Positions 1 to 8,689 of a DNA stretch of 47,706 bases are shown piece after piece. The position numbers and the translations under genes were made by a program. Every line of letters begins with the position of its first letter. Position 1 is the first letter of the stretch. The stretch lies in assembly GCA_022843925.1 (NCBI GenBank), contig JALHMS010000001.1, forward strand, positions 274,435-322,140, read 5' to 3'. Origin of the DNA: Burkholderiales bacterium. Its GTDB lineage: Bacteria > Pseudomonadota > Gammaproteobacteria > Burkholderiales > Ga0077523. The notes beneath the pieces are model-generated. The model was given only the letters and a program-made list of their open reading frames with translations, was not told the origin of the DNA and did no database searches.

Positions 1-655
1 AGGTGGCGCATCAACAGGGGGATATACAAGGGGTCCTCCCCTTGTTCGTACGCCACGCGGGCTCCCCGCCGCGGGCCGGCAGGCCCGAGAGGCGGGCATG
101 GCCCGCTCCTACAGAACCGTGGCTCGAGGTCGCGGCAGGTGGCGCATCAACAGGGGGATATACAAGGGGTCCTCCCCTTGTTCGTACGCCACGCGGGCTC
201 CCCGCCGCGGGCCGGCAGGCCCGAGAGGCGGGCATGGCCCGCTCCTACAGAACCGCGGCTCGAGGTCGCGGCGGGTGGCGCATCAAAGGGGGATATACAA
301 GGGGTCCTCCCCTTGTTCGTACGCCACGCGGGCTCCCCGCCGCGGGCCGGCAGGCCCGAGAGGCGGGCATGGCCCGCTCCTACAGAGCCGCGGCACGAGG
401 TCGCGGCGGGTGGCGCATCAAAGGGGGGATATACAAGGGGTCCTCCCCTTGTTCGTACGCCACGCGGGCTCCCCGCCGCGGGCCGGCAGGCCCGAGAGGC
501 GGGCATGGCCCGCTCCTACAGAACCGCGGCTCGAGGTCGCGGCGGGCGGCGCATCAAAGGGGGGATATACAAGGGGTTCTCCCCTTGTTCGTACGCCACG
601 CGGGCTCCCCGCCGCGGGCCGGCAGGCCCGAGAGGCGGGCATGGCCCGCTCCTAC
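1..655. repeat. Tandem array of ~136-bp palindrome-rich units (about five copies, cut by the window edge)
   Basis: Five near-identical units begin at about 2, 138, 274, 409 and 545, so the period is 135-136 bp. Each unit starts with GTGGCGCATCAA, continues with GGGGATATACAAGGGG facing CCCCTTGTTCGTACG (an inverted repeat around ACAAGGGG/CCCCTTGT), then a GC-rich palindromic block, and ends with GGCGGGCATGGCCCGCTCC TACAG, the right half of the REP palindrome found elsewhere in the window. Units differ by a few substitutions and 1-bp indels. The array runs off the left edge, so the true copy number is unknown. Long open frames through it on both strands are a by-product of high GC, since the period is not a multiple of three. 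A single related unit lies at 36.1-36.3 kb. Confidence 0.95.
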
Positions 656-690
656 AGGATCTGGACCACTCCCCGCCATCGGCCACCGAC

Positions 691-1185
691 ATGTCCCACT
701 TTCTCTACCGCTTCGACACCCCCGATGCCATCGACGACTGGGGACCCGTCGACGACGTCGTGATGGGCGGCGTCTCGCGCAGCACCTTCCGCCACGATCC
801 CGACGGTCACGCCGTGTTCGAGGGCGTGGTCTCGCTGGAACGCAACGGCGGATTCGCGTCCGTGCGTTCGCGACCGCGTGCGCTGGGCGTGGCCGGTGCA
901 AGCGCCTGCGTGCTGGAGGTGCGCGGCGACGGCAAGCGCTACAAGCTCAATCTGCGTACCGAGGATCTGTACGACGGGGTCAACTACCAGCTGCCGTTCG
1001 ACGCACCCGCAGGCGTCTGGACCACCGTGCGCCTGGACCTCGCGAGCTTCGCAGCGACCTTCCGCGGTCGTGTGGTGGACGCGCCCGCGCTCGATCCCGC
1101 GCGGCTGATGCAGGTCGGTTTCGTGATCTCGGATCGCCAGGCGGGGCCGTTCCGTCTCGATGTACGGGCTATCTCGCTCGATTGA
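691..1185 (+). CDS. CIA30-family (complex I intermediate-associated protein 30) domain protein
   Basis: This 164-aa protein has the CIA30/NDUFAF1-like beta-sandwich pattern: an N-terminal FDTPDAIDDWGPVDDVVMGG stretch (the conserved VMGGVS turn), a central GFASVRSRPRAL strand, YKLNLRTEDLYDGVNYQ, and a C-terminal VGFVISDRQAGPFRLDV. The family is a galactose-binding-like fold. In eukaryotes it assists complex I assembly, and in bacteria the role is not settled. There is no signal peptide, so it is probably cytoplasmic. The ATG at 691 lies just after the last tandem repeat unit. The open frame extends further upstream into the repeats, but homology-like sequence starts only here. Its promoter may lie inside the repeat array. 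Confidence 0.85.
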   Translation: MSHFLYRFDTPDAIDDWGPVDDVVMGGVSRSTFRHDPDGHAVFEGVVSLERNGGFASVRSRPRALGVAGASACVLEVRGDGKRYKLNLRTEDLYDGVNYQLPFDAPAGVWTTVRLDLASFAATFRGRVVDAPALDPARLMQVGFVISDRQAGPFRLDVRAISLD

Positions 1186-1228
1186 TCGGTCCACAGGACG
1201 TTCACCGACCGTGATCGAAGCGAAGCTC

Positions 1229-1322
1229 TTGTAGGAGCGGCCCATGGCCGCGCAAGCGATGGATGCGAGGAAGCGCTTTCAACGGAACGATCGCTTTCGC
1301 GGGCGTGGCCCGCTCCTACAAG
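1229..1322. repeat. REP-type inverted pair (GTAGGAGCGGCCCATGGCC family)
   Basis: The element opens with TTGTAGGAGCGGCCCATGGC and closes with the near-complementary GGGCGTGGCCCGCTCCTACA, with CGCGCAAGCG and CGCTTTCGCGG as inner arms. It therefore forms a large imperfect hairpin of about 90 bp between two converging genes (691-1185 plus, 1392-2660 minus). Such elements commonly act as transcript-end stabilisers or weak bidirectional terminators; that role is inferred from position. The same palindrome recurs at 36.06-36.39 kb and in the 3' end array. Confidence 0.85.
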
Positions 1323-1391
1323 GTCACCACCCCTTCGCCCTTTGCGTCCATCGCGGGAGATATATGGGTCCCCCCGGTCGTGCCCCGTGCC

Positions 1392-2660
1392 TCACTCCTC
1401 CACCGCCGCCCCTCGTTCGCGATTGATCGCCAGCGCCGACACCTCGGGCGCTGCATTGCCCCACGCGTTGCGCACGTAGGTCATCAACGCCGCCGCGTCG
1501 GCGTCGCCGAGCACCTGCCCGAACGGCGGCATGCCGAAGGGGCGCGGGTTCCCGTCGGTGACGGGGGCGAAGCCGCCCATCAGCACGGCACGGATCGCGT
1601 TCGTCGCGGACGCCATCGTCACGACGCGGTTGCCGGCCAGCGCCGGTGCCGCGGCGCCCGCGCCTTCGCCGTCCTGTCCATGGCAGTCGGCGCAATGGTC
1701 GGCGTACAGCTTCTGTCCCCGCACGAACACGGGGTCCTTCGGATCGATCGCTGGCGGTGGCGTTGACGAATCCCGGACCTGCGGCACCGACTGCAGGTAC
1801 TCGACGACAGCGCGGAGATCGTCGGTCGAGTAGTGCTGCGTGCCGCGGCGGACCACCTCCGCCATCGGGCCCGCCACCGACGCGCCCGGGGCGATACCGG
1901 TCGCGAGCAACGAAGCGACATCTTCCGGCTTCCAATGCGCGACGCTGCCCTCATGGGAGTCGCGCAACGACGGCGCGTACCAACCCAGGCCCGGCATCGT
2001 CCCGCCGGCGAGCGAGGTGCCGCTCACGACGGCACCCATCGCATTGCGCTGCGCGTGGCAGGCATCGCAGTGGCCGAGGCCGTGCACGAGGTACGCACCG
2101 CGATTCAACGAAGCACTTCGCGAGGTGTCGGGGACAAACTCCCCAGGCGTGAAGTTGAGCGCGCGCCAGGCGGCGATCATCCAAGGGCGGTCGTACGGGA
2201 AGCGCAGCGCGTGGGGCCGGTTCTTTCGCGCCACCGGCGGCAGGCTCTGCAAGTAGTCGTACAGTGCCGCAGCGTCGTCGGACGTGATGCGCGTGAAGTT
2301 CGTGTATGGGAACGCGGGTGTGAGCGCGTGGCCGTCCTTCGATCGCCCCTCGTGGAGCGCGCGCCGGAAATCGGTGCGGGTCCATCGGCCCAATCCGGTG
2401 TCGGGGTCGGGCGTGAGGTTCGTCGCGTACACGGTGCCGAACGGCGTGACGATCCCGCGTCCGCCTGCGTAGCGCTCGCCGCCGCGCGCCGTGTGACAGC
2501 CCTCGCACTGGCCGACGCGGGCGAGGTACTCCCCCTTCGCGATGCTCGCCGACGTGGCGGGCGTGGTGATCTCCGGCCGCGATGGCGTTTCGGTTCGTGA
2601 GACGACGAGTGCGGCACCGATGGCGATCGATGCGCCGACGATGGCGATGCCGCGTCTCAC
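1392..2660 (-). CDS. Triheme cytochrome c, alcohol/aldehyde-dehydrogenase cytochrome subunit type
   Basis: A 422-aa protein with three CXXCH haem-binding motifs (CEGCH, CDACH, CADCH) spaced as in the three-domain cytochrome subunits of membrane-bound quinoprotein or flavoprotein dehydrogenases (AdhB-like). The first domain has GEYLARVGQCEGCHTA and a TNLTPDPDTGLG stretch typical of this family. The N-terminal RRGIAIVGASIAIGAALVV segment is a single membrane anchor or signal sequence. The start is a GTG at 2660 overlapping the TGA of the upstream diheme cytochrome (2657), which indicates translational coupling. No dehydrogenase catalytic subunit lies beside it, so its electron donor is unknown. 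It probably passes electrons to a terminal oxidase in the periplasm. Confidence 0.88.
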   Translation of the reverse strand: MRRGIAIVGASIAIGAALVVSRTETPSRPEITTPATSASIAKGEYLARVGQCEGCHTARGGERYAGGRGIVTPFGTVYATNLTPDPDTGLGRWTRTDFRRALHEGRSKDGHALTPAFPYTNFTRITSDDAAALYDYLQSLPPVARKNRPHALRFPYDRPWMIAAWRALNFTPGEFVPDTSRSASLNRGAYLVHGLGHCDACHAQRNAMGAVVSGTSLAGGTMPGLGWYAPSLRDSHEGSVAHWKPEDVASLLATGIAPGASVAGPMAEVVRRGTQHYSTDDLRAVVEYLQSVPQVRDSSTPPPAIDPKDPVFVRGQKLYADHCADCHGQDGEGAGAAAPALAGNRVVTMASATNAIRAVLMGGFAPVTDGNPRPFGMPPFGQVLGDADAAALMTYVRNAWGNAAPEVSALAINRERGAAVEE

Positions 2661-3406
2661 GGCGAGACCCTGTGCGTCACCGACGCGATGCTGCCGCACG
2701 CCATGGGCGGCTTTGCCGAGAACGTTGTCGCAGCCTTGCCACCGGCGGGTACCGGCTGCGAGGACAGCCACGCCGAGACGGCCTCGATGTCCTGGGGCGA
2801 CAGGCGCGACGCGATCGTTGCCATGCAGTCGGGTGAAGTCGCCTTGCGCAGGCCGTTCTTCCAGCCACCCAGTTGCGCATTGAGGTAGTCGCGGGGGAGG
2901 CCGAGCAGACCAGGCACCGCGGGCGCGACGCCGGTGAAGCGCTCTCCGTGGCACGCGGCGCACGGCGGGATCTCGCGCGTCGCATCACCATCGATCACGA
3001 GCCCACGGCCGCGGGCGAGTGTTGTTGCCGTGGTCGTGGGCGGGCGGGGTGCGGGGTACGGGATCTCCAACGTCGCGAAGTGCTCCGCGATCTCGGCGAG
3101 ATAGCCGTCGTCGAGATGCGCGAGCAGATGCGCCATCGCGACGTGACGCCGCCGGCCGTCGCGGAAGTGCAGCAACTGCTGATGGAGATACGCGGCGGGC
3201 TTGCCGGCGATGCGCGGATGAAAACCGTCGGGGGCGGCGCGACCCTCACGGCCATGGCAGCCGGTGCAGGCCGCGACGCGCTGGGCGATGGTGTCCGGAA
3301 GCGCGTGTCCGGCGCGAACCGACGAGACGGTGCCGAAGCACGCGCCGAGGATCGCGATCACTGCGATGCAGGCGGACGGGAATCGAGGCGAACGAAGGCG
3401 GCGCAT
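2657..3406 (-). CDS. Diheme cytochrome c (c4-like)
   Basis: A 249-aa protein with a signal peptide (MRRLRSPRFPSACIAVIAIL, then a small-residue region ending near VRA) and two CXXCH motifs (CTGCHGREG and CAACHGERF), one per half, as in cytochromes c4. The GFHPRIAGKPAAYLHQQLL and LLGLPRDYLNAQLGGWKNG blocks are the typical repeats following each haem. It is periplasmic and is the first gene of a two-cytochrome unit whose stop overlaps the GTG of the triheme gene. The proposed ATG lies one base from the T-run of the 6S RNA terminator and has no clear Shine-Dalgarno sequence. Expression may therefore need read-through, or a later start may be used. Confidence 0.85.
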   Translation of the reverse strand: MRRLRSPRFPSACIAVIAILGACFGTVSSVRAGHALPDTIAQRVAACTGCHGREGRAAPDGFHPRIAGKPAAYLHQQLLHFRDGRRRHVAMAHLLAHLDDGYLAEIAEHFATLEIPYPAPRPPTTTATTLARGRGLVIDGDATREIPPCAACHGERFTGVAPAVPGLLGLPRDYLNAQLGGWKNGLRKATSPDCMATIASRLSPQDIEAVSAWLSSQPVPAGGKAATTFSAKPPMACGSIASVTHRVSP

Positions 3407-3407
3407 C

Positions 3408-3436
3408 AAAAAAACAGAGGCGACGTTGCCGTCGCC
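3408..3436 (-). terminator. Rho-independent terminator after 6S RNA
   Basis: Read on the minus strand, a perfect 7-bp stem GGCGACG/CGTCGCC (3436-3430 and 3425-3419) with a GCAA tetraloop is followed by TCTG and seven T residues (3414-3408). It ends the 6S RNA transcript and stops one base before the ATG of the diheme cytochrome gene. Confidence 0.9.
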
Positions 3437-3630
3437 TCCAAGAGATGGGTGCCCCCCGAAAATGCCGTCGGGTCGAGTTTCTCGAACCTGAGCTCGAGAG
3501 TGGTCGCGCGCCGAGCGCCGTAGGTGCATCCGACATGGGATGCTCACAAAAGCGCTGCCAAGGTACACAACCGGGGGTGCGAAATGGTTCGGAGAATTAC
3601 GACCCGTCGAACACCACAGGGAGCGAAGAC
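3437..3630 (-). ncRNA. ssrS: 6S RNA (ssrS), RNA polymerase-binding regulatory RNA
   Basis: The region directly downstream of zapA carries the features of 6S RNA. These are a 5' strand with GTGTTCGACGGGTCG and TTCTCCGAACC like the conserved left arm, a TTGTGAGCATCCCATGTCGG segment matching the conserved right-central part (GUGAGCAUGC in E. coli), a small 3' hairpin GTTCGAGAAACTCGAC, and a closing stem pairing CGCTCC near the 5' end with GGAGGCG near the 3' end. It is followed by a strong terminator. The length of about 195 nt and the zapA-ssrS order fit the known locus. 6S RNA mimics an open promoter and sequesters sigma70 holoenzyme in stationary phase. Both ends are approximate by several bases. 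Confidence 0.82.
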
Positions 3631-3664
3631 TGCAACATGCTTAACGACAACGACCGGACCAACC

Positions 3665-3976
3665 TCAGAACAATTTGTCCTGCGCCGAGAGCGCGGAGTC
3701 GATCGTCGACTGCATCTCGTGGATTCTACGCTTCAGACCGCCCAGATCGAAGCCTCCCGGCACCTGAAGCTTGAGAAGTTCGTGCGCGATGTTGAGAGCA
3801 GCCATGATCGCGATCCGTTCCGTGCCCACCAGTTTTCCGGCGTCGCGGATGTCGCGCATCTTCAGGTCGAGGTAGTCGACGGCCCGGAGGAGATCGGCGC
3901 GTTCCTCGTCGGTGCAGGTGACCCGGAACTCCCGGCCCATGATCGTGACGTCGAGCGCCTTGGCTTCCTGACTCAT
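3665..3976 (-). CDS. zapA: Cell division protein ZapA
   Basis: A 103-aa protein matching ZapA in length and layout: an N-terminal beta domain (LDVTIMGREFRVTCTDEE, with the conserved DYLDLKMRDIRD helix following) and a C-terminal helix ending RIHEMQSTIDSALS that forms the dimeric or tetrameric coiled coil. ERIAIMAALNIAHELL is the canonical middle helix. ZapA binds FtsZ and bundles protofilaments at the Z ring. The ATG at 3976 is chosen because the MSQEAKALDVTI start fits the family; the longer open frame upstream is unrelated. It follows the ZapB-like gene by 73 bp and precedes 6S RNA, the usual context. Confidence 0.95.
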   Translation of the reverse strand: MSQEAKALDVTIMGREFRVTCTDEERADLLRAVDYLDLKMRDIRDAGKLVGTERIAIMAALNIAHELLKLQVPGGFDLGGLKRRIHEMQSTIDSALSAQDKLF

Positions 3977-4049
3977 CGGCGGGTCCTGGAGGGTCTGTGC
4001 CTGGAGGGGGGAATCGGGGCGGGGCGGATTCGTGCGGCGCGGGGCACCG

Positions 4050-4247
4050 TCAGCCGTCCTCGGGGATGCGTTCCAGCAGCGAAGCGAGACGATCCCGGGC
4101 GGCATCGACCTTCTCGCGCAACTGGCGGTTCTCGGTCTGGGCCGTGGCCACCTGTTGCCGCAGGTCACCGTTCTCGGTGCGCAGTCGCTCCGTGAGCGAT
4201 ATGAGCAGACCGATCCGTTCCTCGAGGGCTTTCAGCTCAGCATCCAT
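4050..4247 (-). CDS. Small coiled-coil protein, TIGR02449/ZapB-like
   Basis: A 65-aa protein that is almost entirely heptad coiled coil (from LKALEERIGLLISL through LRTENGDLRQQV to ENRQLREKVDAARDRLASLLER) and ends IPEDG. Small coiled-coil proteins of this type lie directly upstream of zapA in many beta- and gammaproteobacteria and resemble ZapB or SlyX. A Z-ring-associated role is inferred from context. The ATG at 4247 is the only start that leaves just the coiled coil. Confidence 0.8.
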   Translation of the reverse strand: MDAELKALEERIGLLISLTERLRTENGDLRQQVATAQTENRQLREKVDAARDRLASLLERIPEDG

Positions 4248-4430
4248 CCGGCCAATATACTGAGGGAAATCCTGTGTGGTCAACGTGTAACGCATCACTC
4301 TGAAGGCAGTTCGTGATGACGCTTCCGGTGTGCGGAGGTGCCGCGCGCCGCGATCCCGTCGCAGGTCCTCCGCCCCGCGGCGCATTGCCTGCGGGCCATG
4401 CAGGGGTTCCCTCGATATACTCCGGCCGTG

Positions 4431-4655
4431 CCTCAGGTGCCCCGCGGGACGTCGTCCCCGGGGTTCAACGGGAAACAGGTGCGCGCGCATCCCCTGCCGC
4501 AAGCCCTGTACTGCCCCCGCAACGGTGAGCGAGGAGGGACGCATCACGACGCCACTGTCGGCGCGTCGTCGGACGATCGAGAGGGTCGACCGGCGGCACC
4601 GATGGGAAGGCGATGCGTCTGGTCTCGCGAGTCCGGATACCGGCCTGACAGTCGC
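4431..4655 (+). promoter_or_regulatory. Cobalamin (AdoCbl-type) riboswitch
   Basis: The conserved elements occur in order: the P2-P3 side CTCAGGTGCCC (4432) and AACGGGAAACAGGTGC, the CTGCCCCCGCAACGGTGA box (4511-4528), GCCACTG (4551), GATGGGAAGG (4601; together the B12 box) and AGTCCGGATACCGGCC (4630-4645). This is a full-length cobalamin riboswitch upstream of a BtuB-like receptor gene, with about 160 nt of expression platform before its ATG. Bound cobalamin would be expected to reduce receptor synthesis. Confidence 0.95.
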
Positions 4656-4816
4656 CTCTGGGTGAAGAGGTGCGGCGCATCGACCGGCGAAGTCCGCGGG
4701 GTGGCGGCGATCCGGATGGGTCCGTGCGCGCATCCATCCCGTTCCGTTTCTCCCCAGGTCTCCTCGCCGCAAGCACGGGCGCACGGTGGGGGCGTCCTTC
4801 ACGATCGGGGGGACGC

Positions 4817-6811
4817 ATGCGAAGCAGTTCGTTGGGAGGGTGGTTGGCCGCCACGGCGGGGATGGCGCTGATGCCATCGACAGGCACGACGCAGGAGGTC
4901 ATCGCGGGCATCACCGCGCCGCACGTCGTCGTCACCGCGAGCCGCTTCGAGCAGCGCCCGGAGCGCCTCCCCATCGGCATGACCGTGATCGGCGAGCGCG
5001 AGATCCTCGATGCCCGCGGGGCCACGCTGCCCGACCTGCTCGAACGCCAGCCCGGCTTCTTCGTCCGCGACAACGCCGGCAGCCCGAACCGCCAGATCGA
5101 TCTGCGCGGCTTCGGCGTCACCGGTGACCAGAACACGCTGATCCTCCTGAACGGCCAGCGCATCAGCGAAAACGAGCTGTCGGCCGCGGACCTTTCGTCG
5201 ATCCCGCTCGCGGGCATCGAGCGCATCGAAATCCTGCGCGGATCGGGCGCTGTCCTCTACGGCGGTGGTGCCACCGGCGGCACGGTCAACATCATCACGC
5301 GCGCCGCGGCGCCGGGGACGGAGGAGGCGCGGGTGACCGGCACGGCCGGCAGCTTCGGCACCGCCGGGCTGGCCGTGAACGCCAGCAAGGGCGGCGAGAC
5401 GTTCGGCATCGCCGTGCATGCGGACCATCGCCAGAGCGACAACTATCGACGCGAGAACGATCTCCGGCAGCAGAGCGTCGGCGGTGAACTGTCGTGGCGC
5501 ATGCCCACGGGCCGCGTCTTCCTGCGCTTCTCGGCCGGGCAGCAGGATCTCCGCCTGCCGGGGTCGCTGCCCGAATCCCGCGCTGCCATCGACCCGCGCG
5601 CCGCGACCCGCTTCGGCGAATGGAGCGGTCTCGACTCCTCCCGCGTGTCGCTCGGCACCGTGCAGTCCATCGCGGGTGCCGAGGTCGCCTTCGATCTCGC
5701 GCACCGCGAGCGCAAATCCCGCAGCTTCCAGCTGGGCGGCTTCAACGATCTGATCGGCCGCGTCACGAGCGCGTCACCCCGGCTGCGCCTGCCCTTCCAG
5801 GCGTTCGGCGCCACGCATTCGCTCGTGCTCGGCGCCGACTGGGACGACTGGAGCTACAGCAACGCCTTCGACTCGCCCTTCTTCGCGTCCACCGCGACGG
5901 CGAGCCAGGGCAATCTCGCCGGCTATCTGCAGCACACCGCGCAGTTCCCGTCCGGCTTCGGGATCACGGTGGGCGGGCGGCAGCACCGCGTCGTCAACCA
6001 GGTCCGCGAGGGCGGCATCCTCGACCAGACGCGCGATCTCGGCGCCTACGAACTCGCGCTGCGGCAGGAGCTGCCCGGCGGCCTCAGCGCGTTCGTCCGC
6101 CTCGCCCAGAGCTTCCGCGTGGCGACCGTCGACGAGAACCGGTTCCTCGCGGCGCTGCTCGAGCCGCAGAAGTCGAAGGACCGCGAGATCGGTCTGCAGG
6201 GCGCCGTCGGGTCGGCCTGGTGGCGTGCCAGCGTGTTCCAGTCGAATCTCTCGAACGAGATCACCTTCATCCCCGGCAACCTGGAGGCCTCTGGGTTCGG
6301 CACGAACGCCAACCTCCCGCCGACGCGCCGGCAGGGTGTCGAGCTGGCGGCCAGCGCGCCGGTGGGCGAGCGCGTCGTCGTCACCGGCAGCTACGGCTAC
6401 ACCGACGCGACGGTGCGCGAAGGTGTCTTCCAGGGCATCGACATCTCGGGCAGGCGCGTGCCGCTCGTGCCGCGGCATTCCGCGACGGGCAGCGTGGCGT
6501 GGCAGGTCGACGAACGCCTGCGGCTCCGGGCGGCGGTCCGCCATTTCGGCGAGCAGCCCTACGACAACGACCAGGCGAACGCCTTCGGCCGCTTCATGCC
6601 CGCGTACACCGTCGTCGACTTCGTCGCCGGCTACGACATCGGCCCTTGGCGCTTCACCGGCAGCGTGCTGAACGTGCTCGACAAGCGCTATTCGACGTGG
6701 GGCATCGTGCGCATCGACAGCACGACGCGCGCATACGATCCGGACGCGCGCATCTACCCGGCGCCCGGCCGCACCTTCCTCGTGACCGCCGAGTACCGTT
6801 TCGGCCGCTGA
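4817..6811 (+). CDS. TonB-dependent outer-membrane receptor, BtuB-like (vitamin B12)
   Basis: A 664-aa outer-membrane receptor. MRSSSLGGWLAATAGMALMP begins a signal peptide. VVVTASRFEQRPERLPIGMT forms the TonB box and start of the plug, and the plug continues with GFFVRDNAGSPNRQIDLRGF, LLNGQRI, IERIEILRGSGAVLYGGGA and GGTVNIITR, all canonical TonB-receptor plug motifs. The rest is a beta-barrel ending in FLVTAEYRFGR. The cobalamin riboswitch upstream points to corrinoid import. The in-frame ATG at 4670 lies too close to the aptamer, so 4817, preceded by GGGGGGAC, is preferred. msbA follows after 53 bp. Confidence 0.9.
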   Translation: MRSSSLGGWLAATAGMALMPSTGTTQEVIAGITAPHVVVTASRFEQRPERLPIGMTVIGEREILDARGATLPDLLERQPGFFVRDNAGSPNRQIDLRGFGVTGDQNTLILLNGQRISENELSAADLSSIPLAGIERIEILRGSGAVLYGGGATGGTVNIITRAAAPGTEEARVTGTAGSFGTAGLAVNASKGGETFGIAVHADHRQSDNYRRENDLRQQSVGGELSWRMPTGRVFLRFSAGQQDLRLPGSLPESRAAIDPRAATRFGEWSGLDSSRVSLGTVQSIAGAEVAFDLAHRERKSRSFQLGGFNDLIGRVTSASPRLRLPFQAFGATHSLVLGADWDDWSYSNAFDSPFFASTATASQGNLAGYLQHTAQFPSGFGITVGGRQHRVVNQVREGGILDQTRDLGAYELALRQELPGGLSAFVRLAQSFRVATVDENRFLAALLEPQKSKDREIGLQGAVGSAWWRASVFQSNLSNEITFIPGNLEASGFGTNANLPPTRRQGVELAASAPVGERVVVTGSYGYTDATVREGVFQGIDISGRRVPLVPRHSATGSVAWQVDERLRLRAAVRHFGEQPYDNDQANAFGRFMPAYTVVDFVAGYDIGPWRFTGSVLNVLDKRYSTWGIVRIDSTTRAYDPDARIYPAPGRTFLVTAEYRFGR

Positions 6812-6864
6812 CGCCCGGCCCGGCGCGCTCCCCGGGCCGGAGCGCTTCTGCTATCGTCGGACGG

Positions 6865-8628
6865 ATGGTCCTTACGAGTTCCCAGCTCTACTTCCGCCTG
6901 CTGCGCTACGTGCGTCCGTACTGGCGCGTGTTCGCGGCGTCGATCTTCGGCACGACGATCGGGGCCCTGACGGAACCCGCGCTTCCCGCCCTCATGAAGC
7001 CGCTGCTCGACGGCACGTTCGTCGACAAGGATCCTTGGCTGATGATGTGGATGCCGGTGCTGCTCGTCGGGCTCTTCCTGCTGCGCGGCGCGGCGGGTTT
7101 CGTCGAGAGCTTCTGCTCCAACTGGGTCGCGACGCGCGTCGTGCTCGATCTCCGCGAAGCGATGTTCCGCAAGTTCATGGTGCTGCCCGTCGACTTCTAC
7201 GACGAGCAGGTGAGCGGCAACCTCGTCTCGAAGGTCACGTTCGACGTCACGCAGGTGACGGCCGCCGCGACCTCCACGGTCACCATCTCCCTGAAGGACA
7301 GCATCACCATCCTCGGCCTGCTCGGCTGGCTGTTCTACCTCAACTGGAAGTTGACCCTCGTCACGCTCGTGGTGGTGCCCGTCATCACGCTGGTGGTGCG
7401 CGTCATCAGCCGCCGGCTGCGGCGTGTCGGCCGCGAAGTGCAGGAGGCCATGGGCGCGACGACCCAGGTGCTGCAGGAAGGCATCGACTGCCAGAAGGTG
7501 GTGAAGATCTTCGGCGGCGCCGACTACGAGACCCGCCGCTTCCACGATGCCGCCGACCGCGTGCGCCGATTCACCATGAAGTACGCCGCGGCGGCCGCTG
7601 CCAACACGTCGATCGTCCAGCTCATCGCCGCGATCGCGCTCGCGCTCATCATCACCGTGGTGGCGCGTCAGTCGGCGGCGAACGAGACCACCGTCGGCGG
7701 CTTCGTGTCGTTCGTCACCGCGATGCTGATGCTGCTCCAGCCCGTGAAGCGCCTCACCGGCGTGAACGAGCAATTGCAGAAGGGCCTGGCCGCCGCCGAG
7801 AGCATCTTCGCGCTGCTCGATCGCGAGCCCGAGCCGGACCGGGGCACGCAGACCTTGCCGCGAGCCCGCGGTGAACTCGTCCTGGAAGGCGTCACGATGC
7901 AGTACGCCCGCGCCGACCGGCCCGCGCTCGACGACATCTCGCTCACCATCCGAGCGGGCGAGACCATCGCGCTCGTCGGTCCGTCCGGCGGCGGCAAGAC
8001 GACGCTGGCCAACCTCGTGCCGAGGTTCTATCAGCCGACCGGCGGACGCATCCTGCTCGACGGCCACGACCTACGCGATCTCACGCTCGCGAGCCTGCGG
8101 GCGAACATCGCACTGGTGTCGCAGGACGTGGCGCTGTTCAACGACACCGTGGCTGCGAACATCGCGTACGGCGCGCGGGCCGATGCGACGCTGGAACAGA
8201 TCGAGGCCGCGGCGGACGCCGCCCACGCACTGGGCTTCATTCGCGAGATGCCGCAGGGGATGCAGACGATCGTCGGCGAGAAGGGCGTGCGACTGTCGGG
8301 GGGCCAGCGTCAGCGGATCGCCATCGCCCGCACGCTCCTGAAGGACGCGCCTATCCTCATCCTCGACGAGGCCACGTCGGCGCTCGATTCGGAATCCGAA
8401 CGGCAGGTGCAGGCGGCGCTCGAGCGGTTGATGCAGGGCAGGACGACCCTGGTGATCGCGCACCGCCTGTCGACCATCGAGAAGGCCGACCGCATCGTGG
8501 TGCTGGAGCGTGGCCGTATCGCGGAGGTCGGCACGCACGCGGCGCTGATCGCCCGCGACGGACTCTACGCGCGCCTGCACCGGATCCAGTTCGCCCGGCC
8601 GGCTGCGGCGGAGATCGCGGCGGGCTGA
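6865..8628 (+). CDS. msbA: Lipid A export permease/ATP-binding protein MsbA
   Basis: A 587-aa half-size ABC exporter. The N-terminal half has six membrane segments (from RYVRPYWRVFAASIFGTTIG onward) with the SSQLYFRLLRYVRPYW start, MKPLLDGTFVDKD, and the VSGNLVSKVTFDVTQV coupling region typical of MsbA. The nucleotide-binding domain has Walker A GPSGGGKTTL, Q-loop LVSQDVALFNDT, signature LSGGQRQRIAIAR, Walker B ILILDEATSALD and H-loop VIAHRLST. It flips lipid A-core across the inner membrane. The start is the ATG at 6865; an in-frame opening far upstream is read-through of the receptor region in another frame. lpxK, the usual neighbour, is absent. Confidence 0.93.
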   Translation: MVLTSSQLYFRLLRYVRPYWRVFAASIFGTTIGALTEPALPALMKPLLDGTFVDKDPWLMMWMPVLLVGLFLLRGAAGFVESFCSNWVATRVVLDLREAMFRKFMVLPVDFYDEQVSGNLVSKVTFDVTQVTAAATSTVTISLKDSITILGLLGWLFYLNWKLTLVTLVVVPVITLVVRVISRRLRRVGREVQEAMGATTQVLQEGIDCQKVVKIFGGADYETRRFHDAADRVRRFTMKYAAAAAANTSIVQLIAAIALALIITVVARQSAANETTVGGFVSFVTAMLMLLQPVKRLTGVNEQLQKGLAAAESIFALLDREPEPDRGTQTLPRARGELVLEGVTMQYARADRPALDDISLTIRAGETIALVGPSGGGKTTLANLVPRFYQPTGGRILLDGHDLRDLTLASLRANIALVSQDVALFNDTVAANIAYGARADATLEQIEAAADAAHALGFIREMPQGMQTIVGEKGVRLSGGQRQRIAIARTLLKDAPILILDEATSALDSESERQVQAALERLMQGRTTLVIAHRLSTIEKADRIVVLERGRIAEVGTHAALIARDGLYARLHRIQFARPAAAEIAAG

Positions 8629-8689
8629 CCTCGCCTCCCTGCCGCGGTCGGGTGCGCCCGCCGATCATCGGTCCACGGTCCGGCGAAGA

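Noticed and set aside
3-1214. Long open frames on both strands across the left tandem repeat array
   Set aside because: They exist because the repeat is GC-rich; the period is not a multiple of three and the translated products are low-complexity Arg/Pro/Gly repeats that change frame between units.
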